A stretch of 64,000 bases of DNA, from positions 2,567,001 to 2,631,000 of the forward strand of contig NZ_CP021247.1 in assembly GCF_017309955.1 (NCBI RefSeq), read 5' to 3'. The notes under the pieces are model-generated. The model searched no databases and was not told the origin of the DNA. It saw only the letters and a list, made by a program, of their open reading frames with translations. Position numbers and translations under genes: made by a program. Source of the stretch: Novosphingobium sp. KA1 (GTDB taxonomy: Bacteria; Pseudomonadota; Alphaproteobacteria; Sphingomonadales; Sphingomonadaceae). Shown in pieces: positions 50,708-60,948 of this stretch. Each line of letters opens with the position of its first letter. Positions within the stretch are counted from its first letter, which is position 1.

Positions 50708-53641
50708 TCATTCCGATTCGTCGCCCGTTGCTGCCGGTGCCTGCTGGATTTCGATCGGCAGGCCAAGCCCCTTGAGCTGGGGTTCCACGACCTTGCGGTC
50801 GCCCACCACCACAAAGACCAGCCCCTTGGGGCGCAAGTACTGGCTGGCGGCCGCCGCCACCGCCGGTTCGCCGATGCCGCGATACTTGGCGGCGAGCGAG
50901 ACGTAGTAGTCCTCCGGGCGGCCGAGGCGATCGTTCTGGCGGATCGCGCCGGCCATCTGTGCGTTGGTTTCGAACAGGTTGGGAAGCTGGCGGATGGCGC
51001 CGTCGGTCACGCGCTGGAATTCCTCGGCGGTGATGGCGCTGGTGGCCGGATAGGCGCCCATGTCGGCAATGATCGCCTTGATCGCGGCACCGGTCTTGTC
51101 GGACTGGACCGGGGCCGAGAGGGTGAAGGCGCTGGGGCCGACCGGCTGGCTGACGCGGCTGTAGACGCCGTAGGACCAGCCCTTTTCTTCGCGCAGGTCC
51201 TTGTTGAGGCGCGAGAGGAAGCCGCCGCCGAGCACTTCGTTGGCGAGTTGCAGCGCTTCGGTGTCGGGCGTGCGGCCGGTCAGCGGCAGCACCCGGCCGG
51301 CGACGATCACCGACTGGGGCGAATGCGGGCGGTCGATCAGCACGATGCGCGGCTGCTGGGCGGCGATCGGGGCGGTGATCGGCTTGGCCGGCGCCGGGGT
51401 GGCCGGAGCCTGCCAGGTGCCGAAAGCACGCTCGAGCAGCGGTTTGAGCTCGTCCATGGTGACGTCGCCCACCACGGTGATGCGGGCGAGGTCAGGGCGC
51501 AGCCACTTGTCGTGCGCGGCCTTGAGCGCGGCGGGGGTCAGCGCGGCCAGGCTGGCGGTCTGGCCCAGGCCGTCGCTCGGCTGGGCGTAAGGGTGGCTGC
51601 CGTAGAGCGCGCTGCCGAGAGCGCGCCGCGCGAGCCCGGCGGGCGTGGACTGGGCCTGCGCCAGCGCGGCTTCGGCCTGCACTTTCACCCGCTCCACTTC
51701 GGCGGGGGCAAAGGCGGGATGGCGCACGACATCGGCGAGCAGGTCGACCGAGGGGCTGAGATTGGCGGTCAGCGCGGACAGCGTCGCGCTGGAGGTGTCG
51801 AGCGATCCGTCGATGGAGATGCTGGCGCCGAGCCGTTCCTGCGCCTCGGCGATCTGGGTCGCATCGAGGTGCTCGGTGCCCTGGTCGAGCATCGCGAGCA
51901 TGAGCCCTTGCGTGCCGGGCGTGTCGAGCGCGTCGGCTGCGTAACCGGCGTCGAAGTCGACGGTCAGCACCAGCTTGGGCACGGCGGTGCGGCGGGCGAG
52001 CACGATGGGAATGCCGTTGGACAGGGTTGCGCGCTCGATCGCGGGGAAGGCCAGCGCGCCGACCGGGGCGACCGGCGGGGCCGAGATCTTCGGCGCGGGC
52101 GGCAGCGCGGGGGCGGGCCGCTTGGCATCGGGCCTGGGCGCCGGGGTCTTGTCCTCGTCGCCCCAGCCGCCGAGCTTGGCGCCGTCCATCGTGCGTTCGC
52201 CCGGCACGATGTCGAGCGCATAGACGGGACGCGAGAGCCACGTGTTCATCGCCGCCTTGATCTTGGCAGGCGTGAGGGCGGCCATCGCCGCCAGGTCATG
52301 CTTGTACTTGGCGGGATCGTTGGAATAGGCCTGACCTTCCGCCAGCGTGGCGCCCTTGCCGTCGAAGCTGCCGACGCGTTCGAGGCCGCCGATCTCCTCG
52401 GACAGCGTGCTCATCACCGAGCGGCGCACTTCGTCCTCGGTCGGTCCGTCGCGCAGGAAGTCGGCCAGCACCTTGTCGAAGGCGGCATTGGCGCGGGCGC
52501 GGTCGACGCCGGGCTTCACTTGCATGCCCATGCTGAGGAAGCTCATGTCCTCCTCGACCTGGGCGGAAGCGGAAGCGCCTACTGCGAGCTGCTGGCCGCG
52601 CACCAGTTCGTTGGCGAGGCGCGAGCTGGCGAGGCCGCCGAGGATGTCCATGCCCACTTCGAGGGCCGGGGCATCGGCATCGTTGAGGCCGGGGCCGGTC
52701 CAGTTGCGGGTGAGGTAGGTGAGCGGAACCTGATCGGCGATCTCGCGGTGGAGCGGGGCGGGCAGGGTGACCGGCCCTGCGGTGACCGGCGCGACGTCAG
52801 GGCCGCGCGGGATCTGGCCGAACCACTTCTCGACCAGCGGCCTGGCGGTCGCCGCGTCGATGTCGCCGGTCAGCACGAGCACGGCGTTGTTGGGGCCGTA
52901 ATGGTCGGTGAACCAGGCGCGCACGTCGCCGAGGCTGGCGGCATCGAGGTCGGCCATCGAGCCGATGGTGGTGTGGCGATAGGGGTGGCCGACCGGCAGC
53001 AGGCCGTCGTTCAGCGCGTACTCGAACAGCCCGTAGGGCTGGTTGTCGCCCTGGCGTTTCTCGTTCTGGACAACGCCCCGCTGCTTGTCGAGCTTGTCCT
53101 GGGTGACGGCGGGCAGCAGGTGGCCCATGCGGTCGCTCTCGAGGAACATCGCCAGCGGCAGCGCGCCGGTGGGCACGGTCTCGACGTAGTTGGTGCGATC
53201 GTAGGAGGTCGATCCGTTGCTCGAGGTGGAGCCGGCGGCGTCGAGCGGTACGTCGAAGTCGGGCACATTGGCGGAGCCGCCGAAGAACAGGTGTTCGTAA
53301 AGGTGGGCAAAGCCGGTCTTGCCGCGCGGTTCGTTCTTGGAGCCGACGTGGAAGTAGAGCGTGACGCCTACGATCGGCGCCTTGCGGTCGGTGTGGACGA
53401 TCGTGGTGAGGCCGTTGGCCAGCACGAACTTCTCGTAGGGGATGTCCACCCTGGAGACGAGGGCGGCCGGGGAGGCGGCCTCCTCGGCCATCGCCGCGTC
53501 GGCAGCGGATACGACATCGCGTGCCGCCGCGCGGGTATCCGCGGCCGACGCCGGCGGGCTGGAAGCATTCGTGGTCGCGCAGGCGGAGACAAGAAGGGCG
53601 GTGGCAAGCGCAGTGGCGCTGGAACGAGAGGCAAGTCGCAT
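50708..53641 (-). CDS. M16 family zinc peptidase, tandem-domain lipoprotein
   Basis: The 977-residue protein has a lipoprotein signal with the lipobox VSAC (Cys21), so it should be anchored in the envelope. The active zinc motif HLYEH (residues 113-117, inverted HxxEH) is in the first M16 domain. A second M16 pair in the C-terminal half lacks the motif and is structural, as in pitrilysin-type enzymes. A Pro/Ala linker joins them. The role is likely degradation of peptides in the periplasm. The ATG at 53641 opens the lipoprotein signal; the frame continues upstream without meaning. Confidence 0.93.
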   Translation of the reverse strand: MRLASRSSATALATALLVSACATTNASSPPASAADTRAAARDVVSAADAAMAEEAASPAALVSRVDIPYEKFVLANGLTTIVHTDRKAPIVGVTLYFHVGSKNEPRGKTGFAHLYEHLFFGGSANVPDFDVPLDAAGSTSSNGSTSYDRTNYVETVPTGALPLAMFLESDRMGHLLPAVTQDKLDKQRGVVQNEKRQGDNQPYGLFEYALNDGLLPVGHPYRHTTIGSMADLDAASLGDVRAWFTDHYGPNNAVLVLTGDIDAATARPLVEKWFGQIPRGPDVAPVTAGPVTLPAPLHREIADQVPLTYLTRNWTGPGLNDADAPALEVGMDILGGLASSRLANELVRGQQLAVGASASAQVEEDMSFLSMGMQVKPGVDRARANAAFDKVLADFLRDGPTEDEVRRSVMSTLSEEIGGLERVGSFDGKGATLAEGQAYSNDPAKYKHDLAAMAALTPAKIKAAMNTWLSRPVYALDIVPGERTMDGAKLGGWGDEDKTPAPRPDAKRPAPALPPAPKISAPPVAPVGALAFPAIERATLSNGIPIVLARRTAVPKLVLTVDFDAGYAADALDTPGTQGLMLAMLDQGTEHLDATQIAEAQERLGASISIDGSLDTSSATLSALTANLSPSVDLLADVVRHPAFAPAEVERVKVQAEAALAQAQSTPAGLARRALGSALYGSHPYAQPSDGLGQTASLAALTPAALKAAHDKWLRPDLARITVVGDVTMDELKPLLERAFGTWQAPATPAPAKPITAPIAAQQPRIVLIDRPHSPQSVIVAGRVLPLTGRTPDTEALQLANEVLGGGFLSRLNKDLREEKGWSYGVYSRVSQPVGPSAFTLSAPVQSDKTGAAIKAIIADMGAYPATSAITAEEFQRVTDGAIRQLPNLFETNAQMAGAIRQNDRLGRPEDYYVSLAAKYRGIGEPAVAAAASQYLRPKGLVFVVVGDRKVVEPQLKGLGLPIEIQQAPAATGDESE

Positions 53642-53739
53642 GACCCAAGGTCTATCACGTTGATCGCGGCTGACCAGAGTTTCAATCGCTTGGAAGGCAA
53701 CGGCGCTCGACCGGCGTCGTCGCCTTGCGCAAAATCGGA

Positions 53740-54195
53740 TCAGCCGCGCCGGAAGATCTGCCCCGAATCGAAGCGGGTGATGCGCCATTCGCCATCGGCA
53801 TCGCGGCGGCATTCCATCTTCACGTCGGCCACGGCCAGCGGGTCGCAATAGGTGTCGAACGGTCCCTCGCCGGCGGCGGCGAAGAACACCAGCAGGTAGC
53901 CGACGCTGGCCTTGTCCGCATCGTCGAACGAGACCCGCAGCGAGGTGATGATGTGGCGCATCGTCATCAGTCCGGCGCCGGCACGCAGGGCTTCCGCGCG
54001 GCCCTGGTAGAAGGCTTCGACCGCCTGCAGTCCTTCGCGCCATTCGCCGCCGACATTGTAGGCGACGTCTTCGGCCAGGACGTCCGCCTGTCGCATTTCG
54101 AGGCCGTTGTGGATGTCGAGTTCGTCGCCCCATTCATAGACGACCTGCTTGATCGCCAGCACGTCCGCAGCCTGTTGGGGGGTGAATTTCGCCAC
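53740..54195 (-). CDS. SnoaL/NTF2-like protein
   Basis: The 151-residue protein matches the SnoaL_4 type of the NTF2-like fold. It has an opening helix (QQAADVLAIKQVVYEWGDELDIHNG), the 'RHIITSLRVSFDDADKAS' strand region and the closing GEWRITRFDSGQIF. Catalytic members include dehydratases and isomerases, but no active-site residues can be named here. It is divergent from clpB across a 329-nt control region. Confidence 0.85.
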   Translation of the reverse strand: MAKFTPQQAADVLAIKQVVYEWGDELDIHNGLEMRQADVLAEDVAYNVGGEWREGLQAVEAFYQGRAEALRAGAGLMTMRHIITSLRVSFDDADKASVGYLLVFFAAAGEGPFDTYCDPLAVADVKMECRRDADGEWRITRFDSGQIFRRG

Positions 54196-54469
54196 TGTCG
54201 ATGCCTCTTCCGGTTGGTCTGGTTGTGGGCGCAGAGGCTATGCAAGGGTTGCTCCCGCGCCAAGCCTTCCTTGCACGAGCGGCGCGTTCAACGCCCCGGC
54301 GACGCGGCGGTGTTCGACCGGGTGCGAACGCCTGCGGTCGATTGGCACTGGCAATCGCGTGGGGCGCTCCCATCTAAGGGCCGTCCCGGGGCGATTCGAT
54401 CGAGGCAATTGTGCGAAATCAATGCGAAACCCGCGGTTTCCCGACATTCTGAAAATCTTCAGAGAGGCA

Positions 54470-54500
54470 CTTGTGTTGCATATATGCAACACTATATAAT
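54470..54500 (+). promoter_or_regulatory. clpB promoter with sigma-32 and sigma-70 features
   Basis: CTTGTG (54470-54475) and CTATAT (54492-54497), 16 nt apart, fit the alphaproteobacterial RpoH consensus. TATAAT at 54495-54500 is also a perfect sigma-70 -10 element. The ATG of clpB is 25 nt downstream, with AGGAGG at 54508-54513, so the leader is very short. An 18-bp palindrome fills the spacer. A further inverted repeat TCTGAA/TTCAGA lies just upstream at 54448-54463. Confidence 0.75.
54474..54491. promoter_or_regulatory. perfect 18-bp palindrome, probable operator
   Basis: TGTTGCATATATGCAACA is an exact palindrome lying between the -35 and -10 elements of the clpB promoter, the classical place for a repressor. 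It is not the CIRCE element bound by HrcA. The regulator is unknown. Confidence 0.7.
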
Positions 54501-54524
54501 CGAGGTCAGGAGGCATTCACGACC

Positions 54525-57104
<2,580 letters not shown>

Positions 57105-57139
57105 TCGACCGGCAAGGATAGCCAAGAAACGAACAGGCG

Positions 57140-57176
57140 GGGGCCGGGCGCATCAGCGTCCGGCCCCGTTTTGTTT
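57140..57176 (+). terminator. terminator of clpB
   Basis: GGGGCCGGGCGC (57140-57151) pairs with GCGTCCGGCCCC (57156-57167) with one G-T pair around ATCA, followed by TTTTGTTT. Confidence 0.93.
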
Positions 57177-57199
57177 GGCCCCTCTCTCCGTTCAGGCGA

Positions 57200-57757
57200 T
57201 CAGTTCACGCGGTGTGCCTTCATGGCGCGGATCGTCTCGAAGCGTGCCCAGTAGGAGCCGAGCGCGGCTTTCTCGAGTTCGATCGTCTGGCCGGAAGCGG
57301 GCATGCGCGCGGTGCCGAGGGGATCGTTGGTCTGCCATTCGGCGCCGTCGGAAAGACGGAACCAGATCTTGCCGTTGGCGATCTGTTTGACCGCCACCAG
57401 CGTGCTCTGGATCTTGTTGACCTGTTCGCCGGCGGCTTCCTCTTCATTGCCGCCGAACAGCCCGATGCGGGGAAGCGAGAACCCGAAGAGCGAACGACGG
57501 ATTTCCTTTACGCCTTCATTGTCGATGACGCGCAGCTTTCCGGAATCGACGGACTGGGCAAACACCGCGCTTTCGCGGTCGAAACAGGCGAGCCGCTCGG
57601 CGTCCGACGCGATCGACCGGCAGGTTTCCAGCCTCTGAAGATCGGGCGGCGCGGCCGTGGGAGCATCCTTCGCCGCTCCCGCCTCCGGGAGCAGGAGGCC
57701 CAGGCACAGGGCTCCGAGCGAAAGAACGGACAAAAGGCTGTTGCCCCCGATGCGCAT
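57200..57757 (-). CDS. exported protein of unknown function
   Basis: The 185-residue protein has a signal peptide (SLLSVLSLGALCLGLLLPEAGA). A mature part follows, opening with ETCRSIASDAERLACFDRES, a cysteine pair pattern (CRxIxxDxxRLACFD) that recurs in many small alphaproteobacterial envelope proteins. Its second half is strand-rich (KIWFRLSDGAEWQTNDPLG). The function is not known. The ATG at 57757 opens the signal peptide. It converges on clpB. Confidence 0.78.
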   Translation of the reverse strand: MRIGGNSLLSVLSLGALCLGLLLPEAGAAKDAPTAAPPDLQRLETCRSIASDAERLACFDRESAVFAQSVDSGKLRVIDNEGVKEIRRSLFGFSLPRIGLFGGNEEEAAGEQVNKIQSTLVAVKQIANGKIWFRLSDGAEWQTNDPLGTARMPASGQTIELEKAALGSYWARFETIRAMKAHRVN

Positions 57758-57915
57758 GACCTGGTGTGCTCCCTGTATCGTTGAGACTGGCGATGTGCCT
57801 ACAGCAGGGCGCCGCATTTGCAAAACCGCGCTTGGGGAATCCTGGCGCCTTGTTTGCGCTGCGGTGTGCATTGCGGTGACAGGGCCGGACCGGGCACGGA
57901 CTTTGAGTTTCAAGG

Positions 57916-58074
57916 AAAAAGGCCCGCCGCATGAAGCGGAGGGCCTTTTGCTTCCGGTCGTCCTGACCAAGGTCTTGGGGCTGTTGATCCGATTGCATCG
58001 GATGAGCTGCCCCAAGATTTCGGTTTCACGCGTTTTCCGGGTCATCAGGTGATTCCCCCTGATGAGAAAACGCC
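57916..58074 (-). ncRNA. candidate small RNA or structured 3' UTR
   Basis: On the minus strand, directly after the stop of the small protein ending at 58075, three structures follow. CATCAGG pairs with CCTGATG (58043-58064). A two-tier stem, CTTGGGGC/GCCCCAAG (57974-57981, 58009-58016), encloses ATCCGAT/ATCGGAT (57987-58003). Finally comes a strong terminator (57917-57949). The series of hairpins before a terminator is what a stable 3'-end-derived or independent small RNA looks like. No family is recognised. Confidence 0.5.
57917..57949. terminator. terminator with T runs on both strands
   Basis: AAAAGGCCC-G-CCGC (57917-57930) pairs with GCGG-A-GGGCCTTTT (57936-57949). The minus strand ends in five T and is the likely direction of use. 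Confidence 0.9.
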
Positions 58075-58332
58075 TTAGCCGTTCGGATTCATCCCGGCGC
58101 GGTTGCGGGTGATCAGGTCGTCCGCGTCCTGGCTCTGCTGTTCGCGGATGGCACGCCATTCCGCATTGGTCTTGCAGATGCGCTTCTTGACCACGAGCGA
58201 GCCGGTTTCCGTCAGCTGCTTGCAGCGGACGGCGTTGGGGGCATTGCGGTCGGGCTTGGGCGGATTGTCCGCAAGTGCCGGCATGGCCACGACAGCCAGG
58301 CCGGTCAAGAGGATGGCTTTGAGTACTTTCAT
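58075..58332 (-). CDS. small exported protein with two conserved cysteines
   Basis: The 85-residue protein has a signal peptide (VLKAILLTGLAVVAMPALA) and a short mature part with the pattern RCKQLTETGSLVVKKRICKTNAEW. I have seen this CxxLxxTGSxxxxxRxCxTxxEW arrangement repeatedly in small exported sphingomonad proteins. The two cysteines probably form a disulfide. The function is unknown. It is followed by the structured segment at 57916-58074 in the same transcript direction. Confidence 0.8.
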   Translation of the reverse strand: MKVLKAILLTGLAVVAMPALADNPPKPDRNAPNAVRCKQLTETGSLVVKKRICKTNAEWRAIREQQSQDADDLITRNRAGMNPNG

Positions 58333-58399
58333 GAAACAACTCCTTGGAGATCAAGAGACCGTTCGAGGCTTCCGCCAATTCGCGTGCTGTCTTCCCGGA

Positions 58400-59689
58400 T
58401 CAGATCGCGGGCAGCGCCTGTCTGTCGGACTTTGTCTTGCTGTCGTCAGCCGTAGCGTAGAATTGCTGTAATAACATCTGCTCCGCAAGGGACAAATGCG
58501 GATTCCAGACGTCAAATATCAAAACGACCCGCAAATGATCGCTGTCGTTCCAGGCTTCGTGTTCTATCGTGTCGTCGAAGGCGAAGGCCGCGCCTTCGCG
58601 CCAGCTCCGGGTCTCTCCGCCGACCCGGAAACCGCAACCGGGCGGAACGATCAGGGGCAGGTGGATGATGGCGCGGGTGTTGGTCACCCCGGTATGGGGC
58701 GGGATCCGGCTGCCGGGTTTCAGCAGCGAGAAAAACGCCGAGGGCGTGCGGCCGGGGATGTCCGGGCGGGGGATCGCTTCCAGCGCGGCGGCCGTCTGCG
58801 GGCAGGCATCGCATACCGCGTCGTTGCGCTTGCCATATTCCCAGAGGAACACCGCGCCCCAGTCGAGCGACTGGTCGAGCGCGGTCCACTTGTTCTGCGG
58901 TGTTCCCGCCTCCTGCTGCACGTAAGGGCGCACATCCTTGCCGCTCCCGGCCATCAGTGCCAGGAATTCGCTGCGGATGGCCTCGGTTTTTGCCTCCAGG
59001 TCGCTCATCCAGGCAAAGTGCTTGCGGTCGAAGAATTCGTCGGCCGGCAGGAACGGATAGCGCAGTCCCGAGCAGTGGTTCTGGAACAAGGTGCGGCGGT
59101 TGAATTCGCGGTCGAGGCAGGCCTGGAAACGGCGGCGGGTCGTTTCGTCGGCCCCGCTCAGTTGGTCGGCCAGACCCGCTTCGACATAGGCGGCGAAATC
59201 GGCCTTGTGCGCCTGGAGGAAGCGCTTGCCCTGTTCGAGCATTTCGGCAAGCCCGGGCGGAATGTCGGCGAGCCCGGCCGTGAGTGCGAGCACCTTGCCC
59301 CAGGTGTCGGCCGCATCCTGCCGTTCATCCAGCCTTTGCTGCAACTGGCCCATGCGGATCTGCGCCATGAGGTTGCGCTGGTCGATGGCGATCGCCTGGC
59401 GCAGCGCCGCGCGTTCGCCTTCGCTATCGTCCCGTCCGCGCTCGGCCGAGGCAAGGTTCATCCAGAGCGCGGCTTCGCCGGGATCGCTCTGCGCCGCACC
59501 CCGGAAATGCTCGCGGGCTGCGGCAAAGTCCTTGCCGTCGAGCGCGATCAGGCCGAGCAGGTTGAGCGCCTGCGGCATGCCGGGTTGATGTTGCAGCGCT
59601 TCTTCCAGCTTGCTGCGGGCTTCTTGCACCTGCCCGGTCTGGCGTGCCTGCACGGCTTGTTGAAACAGACGTGTGACGATCGTGTTCAT
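58400..59689 (-). CDS. TPR-containing aspartyl/asparaginyl beta-hydroxylase
   Basis: The 429-residue protein has TPR-like helical repeats over about residues 1-150 (EARSKLEEALQHQPGMPQALNLLGLIAL is the clearest unit). The C-terminal domain is a 2-oxoglutarate/Fe(II)-dependent hydroxylase of the aspartyl/asparaginyl beta-hydroxylase family. Visible marks are LKPGSRIPPHTGVTNTRAIIHLPL and FDDTIEHEAWNDSDHLRVVL, with the iron histidines (PPH and EHE or SDH) and the 2OG-binding arginine. It would hydroxylate aspartate or asparagine in a protein or peptide chosen through the TPR part. It is divergent from the sulfotransferase-like gene, with about 120 nt between the starts. Confidence 0.88.
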   Translation of the reverse strand: MNTIVTRLFQQAVQARQTGQVQEARSKLEEALQHQPGMPQALNLLGLIALDGKDFAAAREHFRGAAQSDPGEAALWMNLASAERGRDDSEGERAALRQAIAIDQRNLMAQIRMGQLQQRLDERQDAADTWGKVLALTAGLADIPPGLAEMLEQGKRFLQAHKADFAAYVEAGLADQLSGADETTRRRFQACLDREFNRRTLFQNHCSGLRYPFLPADEFFDRKHFAWMSDLEAKTEAIRSEFLALMAGSGKDVRPYVQQEAGTPQNKWTALDQSLDWGAVFLWEYGKRNDAVCDACPQTAAALEAIPRPDIPGRTPSAFFSLLKPGSRIPPHTGVTNTRAIIHLPLIVPPGCGFRVGGETRSWREGAAFAFDDTIEHEAWNDSDHLRVVLIFDVWNPHLSLAEQMLLQQFYATADDSKTKSDRQALPAI

Positions 59690-59811
59690 GTAAGTCCCCC
59701 CGCCCCGTCAGGGGCTGATGACATGATCGCTAGCACAAGTTTCCGCGCGGGCAACGGGCAGAATCGGAGCGCTCTTGTAAGGCGGGAAGACGCGTGCGAA
59801 GGCTGATCGGG

Positions 59812-60843
59812 ATGACCGATACCCAGCTGCAGATCCGCGATGTCGTGAAGGATGCCCAATGGTTGGCGCACCGCTACGATCCAGGACACGACGCCTTTCA
59901 TTTTCACCGGCTGCCGCGCGCGGGCCACGGCCAGATTCCGTTCCTGACCGATGAACATCTGGGCGATCAGGGGCGCCTGGTGCTGCGCCGTGCCGACGTC
60001 ATGGCCCATGCACCGGCAGCCGCGCCGCTCCATTTCGTGTTCCATTCGGCCTATTGTTGCTCGACCCTGCTGGCTGCGGCTTTTGATAGTCCCGGGCTGT
60101 CGATCGGCCTCAAGGAGCCGACGCTGCTCAACGACATTGTCGGCTGGCGCCATCGCGGTGCCAAGGGGCCGGATGTGGCGCGGGTGCTGGACCAGAGCCT
60201 GCACATGCTGGCGCGGCCGTTCGGCCCCGCAGAGGCGGTTGTCGTCAAGCCGTCCAACGTGGTCAATGCGCTGATCCCGGGGATCCTGGCGCTACGGCCG
60301 CAGGCGCGGGCCTTGCTGCTTCACGCGCCGCTGGAGACCTATCTCGCCTCGATCGCGCGCAAGGGCATGTGGGGGCGCCTGTGGGTGCGCGACCTGTTCC
60401 AGAAGCTGGAGCTTGAAGGCATGCTGGCGCCGCTCGGCCTGGCGCGCGAGCAGTACCTCGGGTTGACCGATATTCAGGTGGCGGCGGTGGGCTGGCTGGC
60501 GCAGCAGCGCCAGTTCGAAGCACTGACCGCGCAATACGGCGACCGGGTGGCGACGCTCGATAGCGAAGTCCTGGTGGCCCGGCCGATCGATGCGCTTGTC
60601 GCGCTGGCCGGACTGTTTTCGGTGCCGATGTCGCGCGAGACGATCTCGGAGATTGTCGGCGGCCCGATCTTCACGCGCGATGCCAAGAACGGTGCGTCCT
60701 TCGAGGCGGGGCAGCGGGAACGGCAGGCGAGGGAAGGGCTGCGGGTGCACGGCGAGGAAATCGAGAAGGTCGCCCATTGGGCTTCCGTGCTCGCGGCGAA
60801 TGCCGGTGTGCCGATGACCCTGTCGCGGCCGCTTCTGGCTTAG
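59812..60843 (+). CDS. P-loop protein resembling sulfotransferases
   Basis: The 343-residue protein has an N-terminal alpha/beta region and the segment LHFVFHSAYCCSTLLAAAF (residues 74-90 or so), which looks like the PAPS-binding 5'-phosphosulfate loop of sulfotransferases. Farther on, LLLHAPLETYLASIARKGMWG may be the 3'-phosphate region. This is weak similarity, and a kinase-like P-loop enzyme is possible. GAAGG at 59798-59802 supports the ATG at 59812; GTG 59794 is the alternative. It lies between the hydroxylase and the TonB receptor, which suggests a joint role in modifying some peptide or glycan ligand. Confidence 0.6.
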   Translation: MTDTQLQIRDVVKDAQWLAHRYDPGHDAFHFHRLPRAGHGQIPFLTDEHLGDQGRLVLRRADVMAHAPAAAPLHFVFHSAYCCSTLLAAAFDSPGLSIGLKEPTLLNDIVGWRHRGAKGPDVARVLDQSLHMLARPFGPAEAVVVKPSNVVNALIPGILALRPQARALLLHAPLETYLASIARKGMWGRLWVRDLFQKLELEGMLAPLGLAREQYLGLTDIQVAAVGWLAQQRQFEALTAQYGDRVATLDSEVLVARPIDALVALAGLFSVPMSRETISEIVGGPIFTRDAKNGASFEAGQRERQAREGLRVHGEEIEKVAHWASVLAANAGVPMTLSRPLLA

Positions 60844-60899
60844 GCAGTGCGCGCCCGCCCGCCTCGGGGAGCGCGCGGTGCCACGACGTGAGGACAAAA

Positions 60900-60927
60900 A
60901 AAGGGCCGGTGTTTCCACCGGCCCTTT
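60900..60927. terminator. bidirectional terminator
   Basis: AAAGGGCCGGTG (60900-60911) pairs perfectly with CACCGGCCCTTT (60916-60927) around TTTC. T runs lie on both sides (CCTTTT on plus, seven T on minus), so it serves the convergent genes ending at 60843 and 60949. Confidence 0.95.
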
Positions 60928-60948
60928 CCTTTTGGCTTAGCGCACAGA

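Noticed and set aside
50681..53851. Very long open frame on the plus strand opposite the M16 peptidase
   Set aside because: It is the antisense shadow of a 65 percent GC gene. It has no domain, no ribosome site, and its composition (Gly/Arg/His/Val runs) is typical of third-position complement. The minus strand shows HLYEH and a lipobox.
54474..54491. clpB palindrome read as an HrcA CIRCE element
   Set aside because: CIRCE is TTAGCACTC-N9-GAGTGCTAA. The palindrome here has a different sequence and no 9-nt spacer.
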